Part shown: one piece after another, positions 57,150 through 64,000 of the stretch
How positions within the stretch are numbered: position 1 is the stretch's first letter
Layout: each line of letters begins with the position of its first letter
Origin: Pseudomonas frederiksbergensis
Lineage (GTDB): Bacteria; Pseudomonadota; Gammaproteobacteria; Pseudomonadales; Pseudomonadaceae
Length of the DNA stretch: 64,000 nucleotides
Reading direction: 5' to 3'
NCBI RefSeq assembly: GCF_001952935.1
Contig: NZ_CP018319.1
Coordinates: forward strand, 372,001-436,000
Made by a program: the position numbers and the translations under genes
The notes under the pieces: generated by a model
Told to the model about the DNA's origin: nothing
Databases searched by the model: none
Seen by the model: only the letters and a program-made list of their open reading frames with translations

Positions 57150-58049
57150 ATGCTCAACTATCGACAGCTGCATTACTTCTGGGTGGTGGCCAAGACCGGC
57201 AGCATCGTGCGCGCCTGCGAGCAGCTGAATCTGACGCCGCAGACCATCAGCGGGCAGATTTCCCTGCTCGAACAAACCTATGGCATCGAGCTTTTTCGAC
57301 GGGTCGGCCGGCAACTGGAACTCACCGAAGCCGGTCGTCAGACCCTGCCCTACGCCGAGCAAATGTTTCAGTTGGGCGGCGAACTGGAGCTGATGCTGCG
57401 AGCCCAGCCCAACGAACAGCAGATTCTGTTTCGGGTAGGCGTGGCCGATGTGGTGCCCAAATCCATCGTCTATCGCCTGATTGCGCCGACCATGGAATTG
57501 AGCGAGCCGCTGCGCATCACCTGTCGCGAAGACAAACTGGAACGCCTGCTCGCCGACCTGGCGATCCAGCGGCTCGATCTGGTGATTTCCGACAGCCCGA
57601 TGCCCTCGCACCTGGACATCAAGGGCTACAGCCAGAAACTCGGGGAATGCGGGATCAGCTTCTTCGCCACTGCTGGACTGGCGGCGCAATACGGTCAGGA
57701 TTTCCCCCGCGGCCTGCACGGCGCACCGCTGCTGATTCCAGGACCGGAGACCGTGGTGCGCAGTCGCTTGCAGCGCTGGTTTGCCGAGCAGCAGATCCAG
57801 CCGCGCATCGTCGGCGAGTTCGATGACAGCGCCTTGATGCAGGCTTTCGGCCAATCCGGCAGCGGGATCTTCATCGGCCCGAGCGTGATTGCCGATGAAG
57901 TGATACGCCAATACGGCGTGGAACTGATTGGCCAGACCGACGCGGTGACGGAGTCGTTCTACGCCATTTCGGTGGAACGCAAAGTCAAGCACCCCGGCAT
58001 TGTCGCCATTACCGAAGGTGCCCGACGCCAGCTGTTCACCGAGATGTGA
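57150..58049 (+). CDS. nhaR: LysR-family transcriptional activator NhaR
   Basis: This 299-residue protein matches NhaR: it begins MLNYRQLHYFWVVAKTGSIVRACEQLNLTPQTISGQISLLE, with the HTH and GIELFRRVGR segment typical of it, and an effector domain with SMPSHLDIKGYSQKLG-like loops. NhaR activates Na+/H+ antiporter and biofilm genes in enterics; the target here is unknown because nhaA is not adjacent. Start and length match the family. Confidence 0.88.
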   Translation: MLNYRQLHYFWVVAKTGSIVRACEQLNLTPQTISGQISLLEQTYGIELFRRVGRQLELTEAGRQTLPYAEQMFQLGGELELMLRAQPNEQQILFRVGVADVVPKSIVYRLIAPTMELSEPLRITCREDKLERLLADLAIQRLDLVISDSPMPSHLDIKGYSQKLGECGISFFATAGLAAQYGQDFPRGLHGAPLLIPGPETVVRSRLQRWFAEQQIQPRIVGEFDDSALMQAFGQSGSGIFIGPSVIADEVIRQYGVELIGQTDAVTESFYAISVERKVKHPGIVAITEGARRQLFTEM

Positions 58050-58053
58050 GGTG

Positions 58054-59208
58054 TCAGGCGCAGACTTCGCGGGGCTTGAAGGTCATCAGCGCGATGGCCA
58101 GGAGGATCGAGGCGAGGATAAACGCGGCCGCCGCGAAACCAAGACCTTGCAGGCCTACGCCGTCGATGACCCTGCCGCCGATCATCGCGCCCAGGCCGAT
58201 CCCCAGGTTAGCCCCGGCAATGTTCAGCGATGCCGCGAACGCTGGCGCTTCGGGTGCAGCCTTCATCAAGCGCACATGGCTGACCAGGAACAACGCCGCC
58301 TGGGTCACGCCCCAGATCCCCATCGCCGCGGCCAGACCCAGCGGCGAATGAATGTTCGGCACCAACGCCACCAGGCCGGCGATCATGAACGCGCAGAACA
58401 TCATCGAGGCGATCAACGGATGACGATCCACCGCACGGCCGCCCAGTGAGTTGCCGATCAAGCCGACCGCGCCGAAGCCCATCAGGCACCAGCCGACCAC
58501 CGTGCCGTTGAAACCGGCCAGGCGCTCAAGAATGTCCGCCAGGTAGGTGTAGGCGGTAAACATGCCGCTGAACACCAGGACCGACAGCAGTACATGCCCC
58601 ACCATCAGCGGGCTGCGCAGGATCCTGAACTGCGAACGAAAGCTCACCTGATGCTGATGCAGATTGGTTTTCGGCAGGTAGATAAACAGCAGCAACGCCT
58701 TGGCAAACGCGATCACCGCCAGAATGCCGAAGGCACTGCGCCAGCCGAACGCATCGGAGATCAGTGTGCCCACCGGAATGCCGAACACCGTGGCGCAGAC
58801 AATCCCGAAACCGATCTTGGCGATGGCACGACCGGCGTAGTCCGGGCCGACAATGTCCACCGCGGTTTCACTGGCCAGCGCCCAGAACACCGGCAGCCCC
58901 AGCGCGGGAATCAACCGGGCGACGGACATCACCCAAATGTTCGGCGCAAACGCCGCAAGGGTGTTGGCCAGGCCAAACATGATCAGCACCGAGATGAACA
59001 ATTTTCGGCGCTCGAACCTTGCGAAATACGCGGTCAGGAACGGCCCGAATGCGGCGACCGTGAACGCGAACAAGGTCACCAGCAAACCCGCCTGGGGAAT
59101 GCTGACTTCAAGGTCTCGAGCGATCGCCGGCAATAGGCCGACGATGACGAATTCCGTGGTCAGTACCGTGAAACCGGCGGCAGACAACAGAAGGATGGGC
59201 AACAGCAT
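58054..59208 (-). CDS. MFS transporter, arabinose-efflux/AraJ-like
   Basis: This 384-residue protein has about 12 helices, beginning MLLPILLLSAAGFTVLTTEFVIVGLLPAIARDLEVSIPQAG and GPFLTAYFARFERRKLF (motif A region). It belongs to the drug/sugar:H+ antiporter group; the substrate is unknown. ATG at 59208 has GGAG six bases upstream and was preferred over a TTG two codons before. It is convergent with nhaR, with four bases between the stops. Confidence 0.88.
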   Translation of the reverse strand: MLLPILLLSAAGFTVLTTEFVIVGLLPAIARDLEVSIPQAGLLVTLFAFTVAAFGPFLTAYFARFERRKLFISVLIMFGLANTLAAFAPNIWVMSVARLIPALGLPVFWALASETAVDIVGPDYAGRAIAKIGFGIVCATVFGIPVGTLISDAFGWRSAFGILAVIAFAKALLLFIYLPKTNLHQHQVSFRSQFRILRSPLMVGHVLLSVLVFSGMFTAYTYLADILERLAGFNGTVVGWCLMGFGAVGLIGNSLGGRAVDRHPLIASMMFCAFMIAGLVALVPNIHSPLGLAAAMGIWGVTQAALFLVSHVRLMKAAPEAPAFAASLNIAGANLGIGLGAMIGGRVIDGVGLQGLGFAAAAFILASILLAIALMTFKPREVCA

Positions 59209-59487
59209 GCACAACTCCAGAAAACGACAACACCAGCGATAGCCCGAAGGCCCACTGGCATGACTTGAAAATGAGGATGGCGAATCTTAACAGAGTGTTT
59301 CCGATCAGGGTTGCACGAACCTGCCGATCTCGTTGATCCGCGGGCGGCAGATCGTCACAGGTCTGAAGGACAAGGACCACGCTGTGATAAAGTCCGCGCC
59401 CTGCGATACGTACACCCTGCTCATCGGCCATTGATTGGCATTGATGTCGCGATACCCCGCACCTAATAAAATCAGAGATGCCGTTTT

Positions 59488-60720
59488 ATGACCGCTTTAT
59501 CCCCTTCGCTATGGTTCCGCCTGAATCGCTTGAGCCTGGTCGCACAAATCATCATCGGCCTGATTGCCGGGATTGCCCTGGCCCTGTTCGCGCCAGAGGT
59601 GGCCAAGTCCACCGCATTCATCGGCAAAGTCTTCGTTTCGGCGCTTAAAGCTGTCGCACCGATTCTGGTGTTCGTGCTGGTCATGGCCTCGATTGCCAAT
59701 CACAAGCACGGCCAGGAAACCCACATCCGGCCGATTCTGTTTCTGTATCTGCTGGGAACGTTTGCGGCGGCGGTGGTGGCCGTTGTCGCCAGCATGTTGT
59801 TCCCGTCGAGCCTGGTATTGGCCACTCACGACGTTGCGGTCAGCGCACCGGGCGGTATCAGCGAGGTGCTGCAAAGCCTGCTGTTGAGCGTGGTCGACAA
59901 CCCGGTCAGCGCACTGATGAATGCCAACTTCATCGGCATTCTGGCGTGGGCGATTGGCATGGGCATTGCCATTCGCCATGCCGGTGACACCACTCGTGAA
60001 GTGCTCGGCGACTTGTCCAACGGCGTGACCCTGATCGTACGCCTGGTGATCCGTTTTGCGCCGCTGGGTATTTTTGGCCTGGTGGCTTCGACCCTCGCCA
60101 CTTCCGGTTTTGGTGCCTTGATCGGTTACGTGCATCTGCTGGCGGTCTTGCTGGGCTGCATGCTGTTTGTGGCGCTGGTGATGAACCCGGCCATCGTGTT
60201 CTGGAAGCTGCGTCGCAACCCGTATCCACTGGTGATCACGTGCTTGCGCGAAAGCGGCATCACTGCGTTTTTTACCCGCAGCTCGGCGGCGAACATTCCG
60301 GTCAATCTGGAGTTGAGCAAGCGCCTGGGCCTGCACGAAGACACTTACTCGGTCTCGATCCCGCTGGGCGCAACGATCAACATGGCGGGCGCGGCGATCA
60401 CCATTACCGTACTGACCCTGGCCGCCGTGCATACGCTGGGCATCGCCGTGGACATTCCGACCGCCATCCTGCTGAGCATCGTCGCGGCGATCTGTGCCTG
60501 TGGCGCTTCGGGAGTGGCGGGCGGCTCGTTGCTGTTGATTCCACTGGCGTGCAGCCTGTTCGGCATCCCCAGTGAAATCGCCATGCAGGTGGTGGCCGTC
60601 GGGTTCATCATCGGTGTGCTGCAGGACTCGGCGGAAACCGCGCTGAACTCCTCCACCGACGTGCTGTTCACCGCGGCGGCGTGCCTGGGCGAAGACGAGA
60701 AAGCCCAACGGTTGGCGTAA
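59488..60720 (+). CDS. sstT: Serine/threonine:sodium symporter SstT
   Basis: This 410-residue member of the dicarboxylate/amino-acid:cation symporter family has the hairpin serine-rich motif ([22 protein letters not shown]), [14 protein letters not shown] and [21 protein letters not shown] characteristic of SstT. It imports L-serine and L-threonine with Na+ across the inner membrane. Length is normal. It ends in a strong bidirectional terminator. Confidence 0.95.
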   Translation: MTALSPSLWFRLNRLSLVAQIIIGLIAGIALALFAPEVAKSTAFIGKVFVSALKAVAPILVFVLVMASIANHKHGQETHIRPILFLYLLGTFAAAVVAVVASMLFPSSLVLATHDVAVSAPGGISEVLQSLLLSVVDNPVSALMNANFIGILAWAIGMGIAIRHAGDTTREVLGDLSNGVTLIVRLVIRFAPLGIFGLVASTLATSGFGALIGYVHLLAVLLGCMLFVALVMNPAIVFWKLRRNPYPLVITCLRESGITAFFTRSSAANIPVNLELSKRLGLHEDTYSVSIPLGATINMAGAAITITVLTLAAVHTLGIAVDIPTAILLSIVAAICACGASGVAGGSLLLIPLACSLFGIPSEIAMQVVAVGFIIGVLQDSAETALNSSTDVLFTAAACLGEDEKAQRLA

Positions 60721-60732
60721 AACCCGCGCACT

Positions 60733-60770
60733 AAAAAGCCCGCCAAGGTGCACACCTTGGCGGGCTTTTT
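60733..60770. terminator. Bidirectional terminator after sstT
   Basis: An 18-bp stem AAAAAGCCCGCCAAGGTG/CACCTTGGCGGGCTTTTT with a two-base centre, between convergent genes. Confidence 0.95.
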
Positions 60771-60783
60771 TACGTCGGGAGGT

Positions 60784-61293
60784 TTAGAACGCGCCCATGT
60801 AATCGCGCTTGCCCACTTCCACACCGTTGTGACGCAGCAATGCGTAGGTGGTGGTGACGTGGAAGAAGAATTGCGGCAGACCGTAGCTCAGCAGGTAAGC
60901 CTGGCCGGTGAAGCGCTTTTCTTTCGGCGTGCCCTGACGGGTGATGATTTCGATGCCTTCCTTGCCGTCGATCTGTTCCGGTTTGATCTCGCCAATGAAG
61001 GCCAGCACTTTGGCGATCAGCGCTTGCAGCTCGGCAAAGGTGGTTTCGGTGTCGTCGTATTTCGGCAGTTCGACTTCGGCCAGACGCGCGGAAACGCCCT
61101 TGGCGAAATCAACGGCGATCTGCACCTGACGGACCAGTGGGAACATGTCCGGGTACAGACGGGCTTGCAGCAAAGCATTCGGGTCGATGTTCTTGGCAGT
61201 GGCGTGGGCTTCGGCCTTGTTCAAGACGTCGCTCAGGGCGTTGAGCATTTGTTTGAAAACCGGAACGGAAGCGGCGTACAGGGAAATAGTCAT
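60784..61293 (-). CDS. DUF1993 family protein
   Basis: This 169-residue helical protein matches DUF1993 (MTISLYAASVPVFKQMLNALSDVLNKAEAHA at the start, PKEKRFTGQAYLLSYGLPQFFFHVTTTYALLRHNGVEVGKRDYMG at the end). The family resembles DinB-like four-helix bundles and is common in proteobacteria; function is unknown. No operon partner is evident. Confidence 0.9.
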   Translation of the reverse strand: MTISLYAASVPVFKQMLNALSDVLNKAEAHATAKNIDPNALLQARLYPDMFPLVRQVQIAVDFAKGVSARLAEVELPKYDDTETTFAELQALIAKVLAFIGEIKPEQIDGKEGIEIITRQGTPKEKRFTGQAYLLSYGLPQFFFHVTTTYALLRHNGVEVGKRDYMGAF

Positions 61294-61332
61294 GGCAGTC
61301 TCGTGTTGTGACAGGAGGGAAACGTGGGGCGA

Positions 61333-62853
61333 TTATAGCGATGCGCGGTCCCAGGTGAAGCGATAGATATTGGCTGGCTGTCCGGGATGACAACGGCCGT
61401 TGTCGGCATCGGCACCGACAATCGACCACTGTGCGCGCGAAGTTTCCCCCAGTTCACGGGCGGCCTGCGGATTGAAACACCGGCTCAGCAGTTCGTCCGG
61501 CACCAAGGCGTACGCCTGACGGTGTTCGCGCAGCCATTGAGCGGCCTGCTCGACCGTGGAGCCGATCATCCCGAAATGCACGATCGGCTGTCGGGCGAAT
61601 AACCAATGGCCCTCACGCCAGTTGACCAGCACCAGGTCTGCGCCCTGGGTCATCGCCGCTGCTTGCACCATCAGCGCCTCGTGGGGATTGGGCCCGTCCT
61701 TGACCGGATCGACGAAACCGCGCGCAAACCACAGCGCGAACCACGTGACGGCCAACACCTGGAACACCCGCCGACCGCGCGGGCGCTTGCCGAACCAGCG
61801 CTTGAACAGCCACGGAATCAGCGGCGCCGCAACCAGCACCAGCGCCGGTAACGCCGGATAGATGTACAACTTGCGCTTGCCGCTGCTCAGGCAGAAAAAC
61901 AAAACCACCAGTACGACCCAGCCCAGCAGTACCAGCACTCGACCGTCGCGCTTGCGCAACTGCCTGCGCCAGGCGGGCACGAGCCATGGCAAGGCCAGCA
62001 CCAACGGCATCCAGTATTGCGGGATGACGTTGACGAAGAAGTACCAGAACGGTTCTCGGTGATCCCACGCGGCGGCATAGCGCCCCGCTGTCTGGCGCAG
62101 CAGAATTTCCCGTGCATAGGCGATTTCATCAGCGGCGCCATTGAAGGCGATGGACACCGCCAGGGGCAGCAGCCAGATCGCGACGGCGCCAAGCACCACC
62201 AAAAAACCCAGGCACCACTTGCGCGCCTCGCCCGGCATGGCCACCACGCCAGGCCAGCCTTTGCGTACTGCATAGGCATACGGAATCAGCATCAACGCCG
62301 GGAGAAAGCCGACCCCTTTGGTGATCACGCCAATGCCCATGGCCGCGCAACCCGCGTAGAACCAACGCCAGGCGGGCCCGAGCAACAAGTGACGGGCCAG
62401 GCCGTACAGGCCCAGAGAGGTGAACAGAATCAGAAAGCTGTCGATCTGACCGGTCCGCAGAATGCTGTACGTCTGATACGTGGCCAGGTACAGCAGCGCG
62501 GCTGTTCGTCCGGCCTGCTGATTCCACAACCGGCGCCCCAGGTCATAGAGCATGGCCGTGACCGATGTGGCCGACAAAAGCCCCGGAATATAAAGGGCAA
62601 GGGCGGGCATCCCGGTGATCCAGGTGAAAAACGCCACCGTCCACATGAAAATCGGCGGTTTATCGCCGTAGATTTCGGCGGCTCGATGCGGAATCAGCCA
62701 GGAACCGTTGTGCAGCATCTCCAGCGCAACGCCGAGGAATCGCTCCTCGTCGACATTCTGCGGCTGGCGCAGCCCAAACCCGGCGCCGACCAATAAAAGA
62801 GCAAGCAACATCAACCCCAGGCATTCGACGCTGGGTGACAGGGTTCGGCGCAC
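61333..62853 (-). CDS. ArnT-like glycosyltransferase (GT39/GT83)
   Basis: This 506-residue protein is an integral membrane GT-C enzyme with about 12 helices. It shows the N-terminal periplasmic-loop motif DEERFLGVALEMLHNGSWLIPHRAAEIYGDKPP, whose Asp/Glu is catalytic in ArnT and protein mannosyltransferases. It would transfer a sugar from an undecaprenyl-phosphate donor onto lipid A or another envelope acceptor. It is downstream of LAB_N, GT2 and epimerase genes in one operon, a typical donor-to-transfer arrangement. Confidence 0.85.
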   Translation of the reverse strand: MRRTLSPSVECLGLMLLALLLVGAGFGLRQPQNVDEERFLGVALEMLHNGSWLIPHRAAEIYGDKPPIFMWTVAFFTWITGMPALALYIPGLLSATSVTAMLYDLGRRLWNQQAGRTAALLYLATYQTYSILRTGQIDSFLILFTSLGLYGLARHLLLGPAWRWFYAGCAAMGIGVITKGVGFLPALMLIPYAYAVRKGWPGVVAMPGEARKWCLGFLVVLGAVAIWLLPLAVSIAFNGAADEIAYAREILLRQTAGRYAAAWDHREPFWYFFVNVIPQYWMPLVLALPWLVPAWRRQLRKRDGRVLVLLGWVVLVVLFFCLSSGKRKLYIYPALPALVLVAAPLIPWLFKRWFGKRPRGRRVFQVLAVTWFALWFARGFVDPVKDGPNPHEALMVQAAAMTQGADLVLVNWREGHWLFARQPIVHFGMIGSTVEQAAQWLREHRQAYALVPDELLSRCFNPQAARELGETSRAQWSIVGADADNGRCHPGQPANIYRFTWDRASL

Positions 62854-62856
62854 GGT

Positions 62857-63135
62857 TCAGTCCTTCAAGGTTTTGCTGCGGGCAATCAATTGCAGGTTGC
62901 GCAAATAGACGATGGAACCAAACGCCTGACCGGCGATGAAAACCGGGTCCTGTCGGTAAATGGCGTAAGCGAACAGCAGCGCGCTGCCGACGATGCTCAG
63001 GTACCAAAAGCTCACCGGAATCACGCTGCGTTTCTTGTATTCGCTGTACAGCCACTGCAGGACAAAGCGACCGGTGAAGGCGATCTGGCCACTGAAACCG
63101 ACCACCAGCCACAGGGTTTCGCGGGACAGGTTCAT
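62857..63135 (-). CDS. Lipid A biosynthesis N-terminal (LAB_N) domain membrane protein
   Basis: 92 residues with three hydrophobic helices and the LAB_N motif (LWLVVGFSGQIAFTGRFVLQWLYSEYKKRSVIPVSFWYLSIVGS). The start overlaps the GT2 stop by four bases and lies 17 codons inside the longer frame. LAB_N proteins often stand beside GT2/GT39 genes and are thought to assist lipid-linked sugar transfer or flipping. The exact role is unknown. Confidence 0.85.
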   Translation of the reverse strand: MNLSRETLWLVVGFSGQIAFTGRFVLQWLYSEYKKRSVIPVSFWYLSIVGSALLFAYAIYRQDPVFIAGQAFGSIVYLRNLQLIARSKTLKD

Positions 63136-63872
63136 CCTTCGATCTCCTGCGCACGGGCATGCAGGCGCGTGCGCCTGATCAGCCACCAGACGCCGATCAG
63201 ATCGAGAATGCCCACCAGGGCGCGGTCGATGTTTCCGTATTTGGAAACCCCGGCCGTGCGAGGCCGATGGTTGACCGGATGGGTGATCATCCGGCCGTTA
63301 TGACGCTGGATCAGCGCAGGAATGAACCGGTGCATATGGTCGAAGTACGGCAAGCGCAGAAACGCCGCCCGCTGAATCAATTTCAGCCCGCAGCCGGTGT
63401 CCGGCGTCTGGTCCTTGAGCATCCGGCTGCGCAACCCGTTGGCAAAACGCGAGGCCCAACGCTTGCTCGCGGTATCGCGACGGTTGACCCGGTGCCCGGC
63501 AACCAACTGAAGGTCGACGCGGCCCTGCTCGCTGCGCACTAATGCCAGCATGCCGGGGATATCCGCCGGGTCGTTCTGACCGTCGCCATCGAGCGTGGCC
63601 AGCCATTGGCCCCGGGCGACAAGCGCCGCATGGTAGAGCGAAGTGCTCTGCCCCAGCGAACGCTCATGGCGCAGGATACGCAACGTACTCAGGCCGCTGT
63701 GCCGCGTCTGCCGTAGCTCCTGCAAGGAAGCGTCAGTACTGCCATCGTCCACGACGATGATTTCATACGCCTCATCGGCCAGTGCGATACGGATTTCTTC
63801 GAGCAGCAATTTGAGATTGCTCGCCTCGTTCTTTGCCGGAATCAGGACGGATACAAATATGTCTTGGCTCAT
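63132..63872 (-). CDS. GT2 glycosyltransferase (dolichyl-phosphate-sugar synthase-like)
   Basis: This 246-residue GT-A enzyme has VSVLIPAKNEASNLKLLLEEI at the start, VVDDGSTDASL, and LDGDGQNDPADI with the metal-binding DxD. No large C-terminal membrane domain is present, unlike GtrB-type enzymes. It probably builds an undecaprenyl-phosphate-linked sugar used by the GT39 enzyme. It overlaps the LAB_N gene by four bases and is 45 bases after the epimerase gene. Confidence 0.88.
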   Translation of the reverse strand: MSQDIFVSVLIPAKNEASNLKLLLEEIRIALADEAYEIIVVDDGSTDASLQELRQTRHSGLSTLRILRHERSLGQSTSLYHAALVARGQWLATLDGDGQNDPADIPGMLALVRSEQGRVDLQLVAGHRVNRRDTASKRWASRFANGLRSRMLKDQTPDTGCGLKLIQRAAFLRLPYFDHMHRFIPALIQRHNGRMITHPVNHRPRTAGVSKYGNIDRALVGILDLIGVWWLIRRTRLHARAQEIEG

Positions 63873-63917
63873 AGAGGCCCCTATTTCCCTGGATTTTTAT
63901 GATCAAGGGCCGACGTT

Positions 63918-64000
63918 TTATCTCTGATAAAAGTGGCTGTACCACTTCACAAATTCGGCTACGCCGGCTTCAACTGTCACTTGAGGACGGAAATCGACCC
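63918..64000 (-). CDS. 3' end of an NAD-dependent sugar epimerase (partial)
   Basis: Only about 27 C-terminal residues lie in the window (VDFRPQVTVEAGVAEFVKWY then SHFYQR). They match the ending of UDP-glucuronate/UDP-glucose epimerases of the SDR family, in which an effector loop precedes GVxxFVxWY. The gene continues beyond the right edge. It would supply the sugar nucleotide for the downstream GT2 and GT39 genes. Confidence 0.65.
   Translation of the reverse strand, partial: VDFRPQVTVEAGVAEFVKWYSHFYQR

Overview
The window looks like a chromosomal segment of a fluorescent Pseudomonas (P. fluorescens group). The evidence is the high-GC codon use, the tig-clpP-clpX-lon-hupB-ppiD order, the liu leucine-catabolism genes, a PrrF sRNA, a Crc-sequestering sRNA, and many copies of the GGGAGCGGGCTTGCTCGCGA-type REP/REPIN repeats typical of this group. 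No phage, insertion sequence or CRISPR array was seen.

Left part (1-26 kb), mostly catabolism and stress. An A-rich CrcY/CrcX/CrcZ-type sRNA runs off the left edge. It is followed by an acyl-CoA synthetase gene diverging from liuABCD (leucine/isovalerate degradation), whose promoter carries two LiuR-type palindromes. Next come an S24-type repressor with a divergent DUF6124 gene, the iron-regulated PrrF sRNA, an M14 carboxypeptidase, and an HxlR regulator paired with an MFS exporter. A redox unit follows: periplasmic catalase-peroxidase and cytochrome b561 diverge from an ECF sigma/anti-sigma pair, and both sides carry the same GGAATAA-N14-CGTCT promoter. The next cluster couples a polyamine-type ABC importer to a three-subunit FAD/Fe-S dehydrogenase under an IclR regulator. 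It ends with a leucine-rich-repeat protein kinase and a YebC-family protein.

Middle part (26-42 kb), the most accessory stretch. It holds an orphan short VgrG, a phosphonate locus (OPA-type transporter, two LysR regulators, phnW, phnX, and an amine-oxidase gene that has lost its middle), an AT-rich island with a proline-rich/PDG-heptad repeat protein, a second cytochrome b561, a D-cysteine desulfhydrase-like gene, fadH, a nitrilase-fold protein without its catalytic Cys, an AraC regulator and a 28-codon gene.

Right part (42-64 kb), conserved housekeeping without REP elements. It contains the envelope/protein-quality block ppiD, hupB, lon, clpX, clpP, tig; three tRNAs (Leu, His, Arg); folD and pbpG; several small envelope proteins; terC; nhaR; two transporters; and at the edge a lipid A/undecaprenyl-sugar type glycosylation operon (GT39, LAB_N, GT2, epimerase). 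A degenerate tRNA-Asp-like element lies between hupB and ppiD.
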